Below are positions 19,101 through 25,908 of a stretch of DNA of 32,330 bases, one piece after another. A program made the position numbers and the translations under genes. The stretch's first letter is position 1, and every line of letters starts with the position of its first letter. Under the pieces are notes generated by a model. The model worked only from the letters and a program-made list of their open reading frames with translations, had not been told where the DNA came from and did not search any database. Source of the stretch: CAZZCN01 sp964652975 (GTDB lineage: Bacteria; Bacillota; Clostridia; Saccharofermentanales; UBA5734); assembly GCA_964652975.1 (NCBI GenBank), contig CAZZCN010000032.1, forward strand, positions 1-32,330. Reading direction: 5' to 3'.

Positions 19101-19844
19101 GTTGTTTATATAGCCTACCATTACTGTATAATCACCTTTTTGTGTAAGTATGGTATCGAGGAGCACTCCGTCGATTTTTATGTTGTTTCTAACTGCGGCT
19201 TTTAATATTGGATCTGTGCTCATTTGTAAATTACCGATATCACCTGCAACAACACTTCTATCAAGAGTAAATGTAACTCCCCAGGTATTCGCCCATGCTG
19301 TTATAATGTTTCCTATACTGGTGACATTGATTGATGGTGGAGGTGTGCTCCAGAGTTGGGTTGTCGGATTAAAATAATATGTTACGGGATTAAAAGTTTT
19401 TGTTTTAGTTTCGTCGGTAAGTCCTGATAATATTTTAACCGTATGTGAGGTGTTCGGGTTTAAAAGACCCCATGACTGGTCAGAGGAAAATATCATAGTT
19501 GTACCGCTGTAGGCAATCATTACTGCGTAGTCATTGCCTTTTTCTGTTAAAATAGTACGAACAGTCTTTCCGTCAATTATTATGTTGTCTCTCACTGCGT
19601 TTTGCAAAACAAGGTCTGTATTTGCCTGCATGTTTATTATTTGAGTTAATGCTATGTTCTCGTCAAGGTTGATTGTAAATCCCCAAGCACCCGCCCAAGG
19701 GGTTCCAATAGGTGTTATGCCAGTAACTCCAACCGGTACCGCCGCAAGAGTCTGCATTGGAATACTGCCGACCAGTAGTAGAAGGGCACATAATGCGCTT
19801 GTAATCTTTCTTTTCATAGATCCGTTGTTAAACCCACTCTTCAT
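16134..19844 (-). CDS. Secreted multimodular beta-helix glycosidase with internal dockerin
   Basis: This protein has about 1236 residues. The ATG at 19844 has GGGGG eight bases upstream; the in-frame ATG at 19892 has only a weak site. A signal peptide (1-34) leads to three copies of an unrecognised module (about 36-165, 168-296, 299-438). A pre-dockerin beta domain follows (about 440-520), then a type I dockerin (about 522-586, calcium loops DIDGNSAINIAD and DVNKEGSITITD). The catalytic half has an N-terminal beta-sandwich, a discoidin-like insert (about 730-870) and a right-handed beta-helix. Asp1028, Asp1049 and Asp1050 (NGD, CDD) have the spacing of the GH28 catalytic acids, but the GHG histidine is absent; a GH49-like motif (DDQLVAYHY) is also seen. 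The best call is a GH-N clan-like enzyme acting on an unknown glycan as part of a cellulosome. Confidence 0.85.
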   Translation of the reverse strand: MKSGFNNGSMKRKITSALCALLLLVGSIPMQTLAAVPVGVTGITPIGTPWAGAWGFTINLDENIALTQIINMQANTDLVLQNAVRDNIIIDGKTVRTILTEKGNDYAVMIAYSGTTMIFSSDQSWGLLNPNTSHTVKILSGLTDETKTKTFNPVTYYFNPTTQLWSTPPPSINVTSIGNIITAWANTWGVTFTLDRSVVAGDIGNLQMSTDPILKAAVRNNIKIDGVLLDTILTQKGDYTVMVGYINNTFSLYSEKAQMVLDNTVGHKVEILSGLVDSTKTFNFTNASYFYNPSNGTWSTTRSSINGISSISPIFTQAGANWYFELTPNLNVASTVSDLTALQNDTNTNTDLKTSVRNNIVIDGKSIGELITLNSGNQSIVDVSFSNTKIKFSSLVASNLLSPMVDHTITVAGLISANGVSEFASETYYYSAYTQLWTSSFNPVTFIKYTKSADKKITDVMPGAKVSDFANAAGNIFTESGSVLEIRNPVGTLLTNANDPVGTGSTVRVLKNAVLIDTFTVVTYGDIDGNSAINIADLAKLKDGILKIQDITGVESIAADVNKEGSITITDLLHLKKYILNIMHITQSVDKINVWSAPSGTASNSTFNVGVKKTTEVNWTNLFTYNVKTGLQATPQAYNSSMVNFDFQGTIDVSVTYNGTINTYDIRPSGYAISATKNGNTLTFRLKQNPDAPLKLVVRINDSWDTECLHIVTNSPETDVPSEIASNVYVINPGDSIPRVLPTGKDTYFFKAGNHDLPKGMWVEIDLGATYDVNKFEVVQLPESPTYFFNTGAQKYLVETKVNAGDAYTTAYDGTGNTTAFTTLSNTIATKQARYVRLVLLGNVPVAGTTASSRPQNYIFSNVIADFRVFQQGDAITNIAFNKAIAGAVPGYEKAVDGLAGVNNSYIVTNGQNYANWHSGEVFFISKDNYKVYLAPGSMLNGSFSSEGINGVKVYGRGIINCSNFGDHNNAGMNNEGRTGALQLTSGKNITVDGITVLDPPMWAIVANYSDSVIIKNVNVFASVVNGDAVHFSAASNITISGIFARACDDQLVAYHYGNTNIITIKNSVIWSDEGSCILMGLGSTGDTTNVIVKDIAVLNHKGVSADLDKYNGVMKIWPNGTTCSVSNVAFKNVRIDTVKTPASSAIFQVRTDKNFSGDANGKTAENISFENISYAGAAGTLQNSLLQGVSSSSKVNGVAFKNVVVGGTTVLSSGNTGTYITQTGPSFITNVTYSN

Positions 19845-20060
19845 CTTTTTTTCCCCCGTCTTAAATTTTTGATACACTGACATTTCTTTCAATATGAATT
19901 TTTATACGCTACATTTCATTACTTTTTTTTAATCATTACTTCCAATTTGTTTTATAAAAACATTATTTGTATAAAGTGTTTGAGCATAATTTTTGACGAC
20001 ACAAATAATTGCAGTAGAAAATTCCACTCTTTGTCAAATTTTCTCAAGTCAAAACAATAT

Positions 20061-21641
20061 TTATTTTGAATAAATACGTTTTTTGATTATAAATAAAATC
20101 ATTCCAGCTGAAATAATTAAGGCTAAAACTATAACTGCAAAGCCATTATCCGATGTGGCCGGTACATCATCTTCCTGATCCTCTGTTGATGCTGCACTTT
20201 CTGTCGGTGTTGCATTAGCTGCGCCAGTTGGATTCAAAGTAGGTGTAGGTGTCAACTGAACCGATGTCATAACCCATTCACCCACTGATGCTTCATATTC
20301 CCATGTTGACGGGGTGATCGGTGCAAGGTTCAACCCGATCAATCCAGGCAAAAATTCTACTGTGTGATCAATTTCAGAAATAAAATTACATGTTGATGTT
20401 GTGTCGATCCAAAATGAAAGCCTTCCCAATGTTTCGGTTCCGCTTGACTCTGATTCGTATGCAACCATCACAGCATAATCCGTATCATTCTCGTTGTTCC
20501 ACTGCGAAACTGTCTTTCCGTCGATTTTGATAAAATTACGAACTGTATCTCTGACACTATCAGGTATGGCACCTCCACCTGCCTGCACATTTATTGTCGG
20601 TGTGGAGGTAATCGGTCCTGTCAAGTAAAAATAAGCGGTTCCATAATTTCCGTTCATCAGCAATGGTGTTGAATTGAAAATTTCCACCGCAGCACCCGGA
20701 GTCGGTGTAGGAATTGCAATTTCTGACGTGCTCCATGTTTCGCTTGTAGGATTATAAAAATATACTGCAGGTGCAAAGTGAAGTACTTTAGTCGCATCTA
20801 TAAGACCAGGCAAAATTTCTATTTTGTGAACGATGTCTTTGGATAAGAGATTGTTTGCTTTATCTGAAAAAAGCGACAGGGTGTTATTTGAGTAAGCTAC
20901 CATTATTACGTATTCATTTCCTTTTTCTGCAAGAATTGTGTCTATTGTTTTCCCGTCCAGAAGAATATTGTTTCTTACTGCAGCCTTGATATATGGATCC
21001 GAGAGCATCTGAACGTTTGTTAGTTCTGAAGTTGCAATCACCGTGTCGAGAGTCAGCGTTAGCGCCCAGTATCCGGTTCCCCACGATGGTTCGGCTATCT
21101 TACTGAGGCTTGTAACAGCTATCCCTGGCTTATTGGTGCTCCATAGCTTGCTCGTTGCGTTATAGTAGTATTTTACTGTGGCAAAGGCTTTTGCTTTGGT
21201 CAAGTCAGTAAGACCTGTTAAAATTTCAAGTGAATGGTTGACATTGTCAGGGAAAATATTTTGTGTCTTCTCTGAGAAAAATGTCATGGTTGTACCGTCA
21301 TATGTTACCATTACAGCATAATCATTTGCCTTTTCTGTTAAAATTGTACCCAATGTTTTTCCATCAATAATAATGTTGTCTCTTACAGCGGCTTTCAAAA
21401 CAGAATCCGCATTAGCCTGCATGTTATTTGTTCCAGTTGCTGCTATGTTTTCGTCAAGGTTAATGGTAAACGCCCAGTAATCAGCACTCCATGTTGCATT
21501 TGCAATAGGTGTTATGCCTGTCACTCCAACCGGAACCGCCGCCAATGTCTGCATTGAAAAACTGCCGGCGAGTAATAAAACAGCACATAGTGCGCTTGTG
21601 ACTTTTCTGTTCATCGATCCATTATTTAATACATTTTTCAT
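20061..21641 (-). CDS. Surface protein with three unrecognised modules and a wall-sorting-like tail
   Basis: This protein of about 526 residues starts at the ATG at 21641, with GGAGG eight bases upstream; the ATG at 21656 overlaps that site. A signal peptide (1-34) is nearly identical to that of the downstream dockerin enzyme. Three modules of about 130 residues follow (about 35-165, 169-303, 317-458, the third diverged). Modules 1 and 2 share the hallmarks AVRDNIIIDGKT or AVRNNILLDGKT and a closing YYYNATSKLWS or YFYNPTSETWS. A Pro/Thr linker (about 460-490) precedes VPATSDNG, a hydrophobic helix (about 498-518) and KKRIYSK. This tail resembles a sortase signal with VPATS in place of LPXTG, but could be a plain membrane anchor. 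No catalytic or dockerin domain is seen; glycan or enzyme binding at the surface is inferred. Confidence 0.8.
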   Translation of the reverse strand: MKNVLNNGSMNRKVTSALCAVLLLAGSFSMQTLAAVPVGVTGITPIANATWSADYWAFTINLDENIAATGTNNMQANADSVLKAAVRDNIIIDGKTLGTILTEKANDYAVMVTYDGTTMTFFSEKTQNIFPDNVNHSLEILTGLTDLTKAKAFATVKYYYNATSKLWSTNKPGIAVTSLSKIAEPSWGTGYWALTLTLDTVIATSELTNVQMLSDPYIKAAVRNNILLDGKTIDTILAEKGNEYVIMVAYSNNTLSLFSDKANNLLSKDIVHKIEILPGLIDATKVLHFAPAVYFYNPTSETWSTSEIAIPTPTPGAAVEIFNSTPLLMNGNYGTAYFYLTGPITSTPTINVQAGGGAIPDSVRDTVRNFIKIDGKTVSQWNNENDTDYAVMVAYESESSGTETLGRLSFWIDTTSTCNFISEIDHTVEFLPGLIGLNLAPITPSTWEYEASVGEWVMTSVQLTPTPTLNPTGAANATPTESAASTEDQEDDVPATSDNGFAVIVLALIISAGMILFIIKKRIYSK

Positions 21642-22110
21642 ACTCTTTCCCTCCATTTAAATTTTTGATACGTTACACATTCTAAAAACAGTTAAACATG
21701 ATTTACATTACATTTTTGAACACGATTCAAATGTCTCAAATAAATGTAGTTGAATAATCATTCAATTTTCAAGTCTGGTTATAAAAGAGGCAATGATTAC
21801 GCAGCGGTGATAATGACAACGATCTCGATGGTGGCAACAATGATGAAAACGATAGTATATGAAATAATATGAGTCAACATAAGTTCGATATTATCTTTTA
21901 TATGTATTGATTCATAAAACTTCACAATACAATATTACTCGAATTGCTTATTATTTAATAGGCGGTTTAGGACAACTTAATATGATAAATTGGTTATTTA
22001 GGCAATAATTTTTGGATATTTGATATTTTTATATGTTTATTATACTATTTTTTACTATTATAACCACCTTATTTTATCCACTTTATGACTTCTAAGTGGG
22101 CATTTCACTG
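21642..22110. other. AT-rich spacer upstream of the modular surface protein
   Basis: No convincing gene lies here. It contains a 15-bp leader block shared with the downstream dockerin gene (21657-21671), a short GC-richer island with an Asp/Asn-rich 18-codon frame on the plus strand (21806-21862), a TAATAGG-N3-TTTAGG motif at 21956-21971, and a weak 6-bp hairpin (CCACTT/AAGTGG, 22078-22099) near the end of the upstream remnant. The hairpin lacks a T tract in the minus direction, so I do not call it a terminator. Confidence 0.55.
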
Positions 22111-22197
22111 CTATTTGCTAAATGTGACCCCATTGACATAGTTTTGTATCTCAATGTTCGGATGATCTGAGCCTTTAAGGACTTTATCGCCAAACAG
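22111..22197 (-). pseudogene. Remnant of a paralogue's 3' end, in frame behind a TAG stop
   Basis: Directly after the TAG of the membrane-tethered enzyme, and in the same frame, lies a second copy of its last 27 codons, ending in its own TAG at 22111-22113. It encodes GDKVLKGSDHPNIEIQNY then VNGVTFSK, against GDKVLTSSDHPNIEIRNF and VNGVTFSK in the gene. The copies match at 68 of 81 bases, and 9 of the 13 differences are silent third-position changes. That pattern points to a full coding paralogue that diverged under selection and was then lost by deletion, leaving its tail. Translation by stop-codon readthrough is the less likely alternative. Confidence 0.8.
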
Positions 22198-24564
22198 CTA
22201 TTTGCTGAATGTGACCCCGTTGACAAAGTTTCGTATCTCGATATTTGGATGGTCGGAGCTTGTAAGTACTTTATCACCATATCGGAAATTCTTGAACACT
22301 AGATTTTTTACATCGTATTGAGCACCGTCTCCCAGTGCATATGATACCGCCTCACCTGAGCCTTTGTACAATATGTTATCAAATGTCACACCGTTGATCT
22401 TGCCCGAACTCCATCCGGAATCAGCAATAGTTTTAATTTGAAAAAGGCTTGCAATCCTTGGCTCACGGAATGCTTCGATTCTTATATTTCTGAACATGAT
22501 GTTTTCAATCGTATTCCCCCCGCTGGCCCACAAGGAAAATGCTCCGCCATGTTTATACATATCCCATACATTTTGAACATTCAATATATCGTTGTTTTCA
22601 AAAGTGACATTTCTTATGTCACCCTTGGAAGTTGCCATGCCGATAAGAACAATTCGTCCGCCGTCACTTAAGAACACTGAATTTCTAACTATAACGCCGT
22701 CTGCAGGTCCGTAGTGATACATTACGAAAGCATCATCGGTAGTCCTGATAAAGCAACCCTCTACCAACCCGTTCGTTACGCCGCTCATATGCACACCATC
22801 TGAATTAACAATTGATCCAAAAAAGTTCATATTGCGAACAATCGGATTTGATGATTGATTGGTTATTATTCCCCACATCGGCGAATCTAAAACGGTTATA
22901 CCATCTATAAGAATGTTGTCAGAATATTCGCTTCTGATTGCACTGGTTCTTCCTTCTGCATACTTACCCGCAGGGTCATGCACAAGTTCGCTGCAGTCAA
23001 GTATTCCGCGGCCTTTTATTTTTATTCCGGATTTCCAGTCTGAATTTATCGCACCCTTTACTATTGCACCGGGGGCAAGATACATTGTATATCCGTCTCT
23101 TGCTATGAAAAACGATTCCGAAGAATACATATGTCCGACATATGATAGTGAGGAATCGCTTCCATCGCTAATCGCAGGGTAATTTGCGGGTGACCCTTCG
23201 ATAGCCTTTCCGAGAAGCACATTATTGGTCGTATCTTTTTCGAATATTCTAAACTCTTTGACATTGTTCGAATTCAAGTAATTATATCCGCTTCCGGTTT
23301 TGGTTGCATTATTGCCCTTAAGAATCAATCTTATGTATTGTGCCTTTACGGGTGTAAATGATATCCCGGTCAAGTTCATTTGACTGTTGTTATTCGTTTC
23401 ATAAAGCATTTTATATGAATCTGATGCTTTCAGCTTGTATTCTATACGGAAATCCTGTGGTCCTGGAACGTAGAAAGGCTTTTCAACTCCGGTGATAAAA
23501 TCGAACTTATTAATTGTAATAGCTTTGCCAAAATCAAAGTCTACCCAGGAACCGCGTGGAAGGGTATGGTTTCCAGGTTTGAAATAATATACTGACTTAC
23601 CTTCTGGAAGCACTCTCGGTATCTCACTTCCGGGATTGATAACATAAACATTGGAGTCTGTTGTTTTCGGAGCACTCGTCTCCATCGGATTGGTCATAAT
23701 GTGTAAAACATTCTTTTCCCAGTCACCGTTTGGACGCAAGACAATTTTCCTTGGTGCCTTGCTGTTCTGTTCTATCGTAAAATATATTGTATTGACTTCT
23801 TTTTTTGATGTAATATTATAAGCTTCCGGTGTGATTTTATATGAATTCAAAGTGCTTTTCTGATAAACAATTTTCATATCAACTTTTCCATTAAAATCAA
23901 AATTAACCATCGATGTTTCAACGGGACCGTAATATTCCATGCCTACCAGAGCTCTGAGAGGATCATTACCCTCCTGATGACCGATTTTTGGACTATACAC
24001 AAAAAGATGAACCCAGCTCTGCTTCCCTGTTTCACGGACATAAACCGAATACGAGTTATTCTGCTTCGTTCCCTCCGGAGCATACCAGACTGACAAATTT
24101 ACAGATTTAACAGCGGGGGTAATTGCAGTAGAGGCTGCTGACCTCGAGGTGTATCGGCTTTCTGAGTTAAGAGTAGATGTGTTCGGGTTTGAACCGTTAC
24201 CGTTCGAGCCGCTAACTATGGAACCATTAACTAATGAACCATCAGTGGTTGAATCACCTTGCACAGATGCGCTGGAATCTGACATATCACTGTTCATCCC
24301 CAAAGAAGTGCCGCTCTGAGTTGAAGAAGCATCATCCGTTCTGCCAGTAGAGTTCATTATTACAATCCCCCATATAATTGACGCGACTATAGCAATAGCA
24401 CCTGCAATCACTAGAATTCTAAGCACTATGTTTTTCTTGATCAAAACAATGAAGCTACCTGAATCTTTGTGATTAACAGTCTTGTTGTCCCCAGAATTAA
24501 TAAACTGATCACCCGTTTCTGGATTAAATCTACTGGATTCACTGTTTTTGTCCTTATTAGCCAT
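22198..24564 (-). CDS. Membrane-tethered beta-helix glycosidase (GH28/GH49-like)
   Basis: This 788-residue protein has a polar cytoplasmic N-terminus of about 45 residues, one membrane helix (about 46-70) and a Ser/Gly/Asn-rich linker (about 72-148). The catalytic half is homologous to that of the dockerin enzyme downstream. In order it has a beta-sandwich (about 152-290, VNLSVWYAPEG), a discoidin-like insert (about 320-440), and a beta-helix opening with YLAPGAIVKGAI. Asp589, Asp610 and Asp611 (NSDG, TTDD) have GH28 spacing, while the GHG motif is replaced by DGGR; DDAFVMYHY recalls GH49. There is no dockerin, no module repeat and no RsgI-type anti-sigma domain. The ribosome site AAAAGGA precedes the ATG. 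It may trim oligosaccharides at the membrane; the substrate is unknown. Confidence 0.85.
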   Translation of the reverse strand: MANKDKNSESSRFNPETGDQFINSGDNKTVNHKDSGSFIVLIKKNIVLRILVIAGAIAIVASIIWGIVIMNSTGRTDDASSTQSGTSLGMNSDMSDSSASVQGDSTTDGSLVNGSIVSGSNGNGSNPNTSTLNSESRYTSRSAASTAITPAVKSVNLSVWYAPEGTKQNNSYSVYVRETGKQSWVHLFVYSPKIGHQEGNDPLRALVGMEYYGPVETSMVNFDFNGKVDMKIVYQKSTLNSYKITPEAYNITSKKEVNTIYFTIEQNSKAPRKIVLRPNGDWEKNVLHIMTNPMETSAPKTTDSNVYVINPGSEIPRVLPEGKSVYYFKPGNHTLPRGSWVDFDFGKAITINKFDFITGVEKPFYVPGPQDFRIEYKLKASDSYKMLYETNNNSQMNLTGISFTPVKAQYIRLILKGNNATKTGSGYNYLNSNNVKEFRIFEKDTTNNVLLGKAIEGSPANYPAISDGSDSSLSYVGHMYSSESFFIARDGYTMYLAPGAIVKGAINSDWKSGIKIKGRGILDCSELVHDPAGKYAEGRTSAIRSEYSDNILIDGITVLDSPMWGIITNQSSNPIVRNMNFFGSIVNSDGVHMSGVTNGLVEGCFIRTTDDAFVMYHYGPADGVIVRNSVFLSDGGRIVLIGMATSKGDIRNVTFENNDILNVQNVWDMYKHGGAFSLWASGGNTIENIMFRNIRIEAFREPRIASLFQIKTIADSGWSSGKINGVTFDNILYKGSGEAVSYALGDGAQYDVKNLVFKNFRYGDKVLTSSDHPNIEIRNFVNGVTFSK

Positions 24565-24632
24565 ATAAATATTCCTTTTCGCTAGATTTTAGCATTTAAT
24601 CTTTGTTAAACAATAACAATCCTGTATTGAAA

Positions 24633-24645
24633 TGTTGTAACAACA
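24633..24645. promoter_or_regulatory. Perfect palindrome upstream of the tethered enzyme gene
   Basis: TGTTGT-A-ACAACA is a perfect 6-bp inverted repeat around one base, 69-81 bases upstream of the start of the 788-residue enzyme. Its size and place fit a repressor operator, but no flanking promoter hexamers are clear and the region is A/C-rich, so it may be chance. Confidence 0.3.
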
Positions 24646-24799
24646 ATAAATGTGGCATATTCTTGCTTGCTTTCATGTGCAAGTAAAAATTCACAACGTC
24701 CTATTTTGCTATTTCACTCAATAAATAACAAACATATAACGCAATATATGTTAATAATAACAAGATTGCATGACTAAAAGAAGGATTATTAGGACACAT

Positions 24800-24877
24800 A
24801 TGTTTAAGGTGTGTTTTTATACAATTGATTTTCGTGCTCCTGCTACAGCAAACCTATTTGTGTTATATAGCGGATGA
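24800..24877 (+). CDS. Tiny ORF, 25 residues, possibly a gene remnant
   Basis: This short plus-strand frame starts MFKVCFYTIDFRAP and ends LFVLYSG. AGGA lies five bases upstream of the ATG, a good ribosome site. Its TGA overlaps the ATG of the next plus-strand ORF (ATGA). Two explanations fit: a coupled pair of small proteins, or one decayed gene broken by a frameshift at the overlap. I do not recognise the sequence. Confidence 0.35.
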   Translation: MFKVCFYTIDFRAPATANLFVLYSG

Positions 24878-25071
24878 GAAAATCAGCGTCTCTTCCAATA
24901 ATCATGAAGGGTTCAGATTTTCTCGAACACGCAAACACGCCAGAAAATCATGCCTTCAGAAGAATGGCTGAACTAGACTGCATATCAACGGATATCTGGT
25001 CCTTGAAAACAGATGAAATCATCGGCAAGGATTTTACATACCAGCCGGTAATGCTTTTGAAAAAGAAATAA
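24874..25071 (+). CDS. Small hypothetical protein or C-terminal gene fragment, 65 residues
   Basis: The frame encodes a soluble, charged peptide (FLEHANTPENHAF, then LDCISTDIWSLKTDEI, ending in LLKKK) that looks coding in composition, but I recognise no family. It lacks its own good ribosome site, and an in-frame TAG lies two codons before the ATG, so expression would depend on the overlapping 25-residue ORF upstream. It is the only plausible plus-strand coding stretch in the window, ends one base from the convergent membrane-protein gene, and is separate from both surrounding operons. A degraded gene is about as likely as a working one. Confidence 0.45.
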   Translation: MRKSASLPIIMKGSDFLEHANTPENHAFRRMAELDCISTDIWSLKTDEIIGKDFTYQPVMLLKKK

Positions 25072-25072
25072 A

Positions 25073-25642
25073 CTAAACATACTTACTTCTCTTCTGTTTC
25101 GATGTCATTTTGTAAATCATCTGCGATACATCTTCGTAGTTGTCCTTTGTGCAAAAAACGGCTATTTTATCAGTAAAGTCACTTTTTACCAGAATTGCAT
25201 TCTGCTTGGGGTAGAGTTTTATCTTGGTTACATTCTCCCACTTAATCTTTATAATCTGTAAGAACTGCACCGGGAAAACAGTACTATGCGCCCTATAGTT
25301 GCGGCTGAAAAGTTCTAGTACTAAAGACAATAGATTATGCAATCTTCCGTGTTTCCTTGTCTGTAATTGCACATAATTTATAATCCCCTCTTCATCGACA
25401 ATAAATCCCGGTGCATATTTGCCTTTGTATACAATTAATAGCAATAATGAAATCAATAAAAAAAACACAACCAACAGCCCGTAAGCATAAACTGCATCAA
25501 CGCCAAAAAGCGCTCCTCTGCTGATAATGAAAATCAACACAGATATTATAATCAGGGGTACACCTATCGAAACGGCGAAGCCTTTCAGTATAAACCTATT
25601 TTTATAAGCAGGGACTTCTTTTTCCCACTGAAAATGATTCAT
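25073..25642 (-). CDS. Two-pass membrane protein with a PH-like C-terminal domain
   Basis: This is a 189-residue hypothetical protein. A short polar N-terminus (HFQWEKEVPAYKNRF) precedes two close membrane helices (about 18-41 and 50-72). A soluble C-terminal part of about 110 residues contains a beta-rich stretch (KWENVTKIKLYPKQNAILV, about 133-152) and a final helix. This layout resembles bacterial PH-domain or YcxB-like membrane proteins of unknown function. The ribosome site is weak (GTGAG about 11 bases upstream). It is separated from the oppA gene by a strong terminator, so it is probably its own unit. Confidence 0.75.
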   Translation of the reverse strand: MNHFQWEKEVPAYKNRFILKGFAVSIGVPLIIISVLIFIISRGALFGVDAVYAYGLLVVFFLLISLLLLIVYKGKYAPGFIVDEEGIINYVQLQTRKHGRLHNLLSLVLELFSRNYRAHSTVFPVQFLQIIKIKWENVTKIKLYPKQNAILVKSDFTDKIAVFCTKDNYEDVSQMIYKMTSKQKRSKYV

Positions 25643-25829
25643 TTCAAAAATCTCACTTTCACAATATTGTTTAATATGGCAATCATATTTATGTCACTTG
25701 GAAAACGATATAAATTATTCTTAAATTTTTGATTATCTGTTAACTTATACAAGTTGCTATTCGATAGTAAATTCATTTCTTCGTAAAATTGCTTAACTAC
25801 CACAGTATTATACCATACTTTAGGTACAG

Positions 25830-25863
25830 AAAAAGATGCACCCTGTTAAGGATGCATCTTTTT
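25830..25863. terminator. Strong bidirectional terminator downstream of oppA
   Basis: A perfect 11-bp inverted repeat (AAAAAGATGCA and TGCATCTTTTT) encloses a 12-base loop. Because the stem ends in A5/T5, it can end transcripts from either side. It lies 46 bases past the stop of oppA and separates it from the membrane-protein gene. Confidence 0.85.
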
Positions 25864-25908
25864 ATTTTCTCTTATTTTTCTTTTAATTTTTTCTAACAAT
25901 ATTACAAA

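Noticed and set aside
16134..19844. Firm assignment as a GH28 polygalacturonase
   Set aside because: The Asp spacing fits, but the GHG histidine is missing and GH49-like residues are present, so only a clan-level call is supported.
22092..22280. 62-codon minus-strand ORF with an internal repeat
   Set aside because: It is an out-of-frame reading of the duplicated 3' end; the in-frame reading matches the enzyme's C-terminus and explains the repeat.
22198..24564. RsgI-type anti-sigma sensor with a glycosidase-like outer domain
   Set aside because: The single membrane helix and linker fit, but the cytoplasmic part is only about 45 polar residues with no anti-sigma domain and no sigma-I gene lies next to it.
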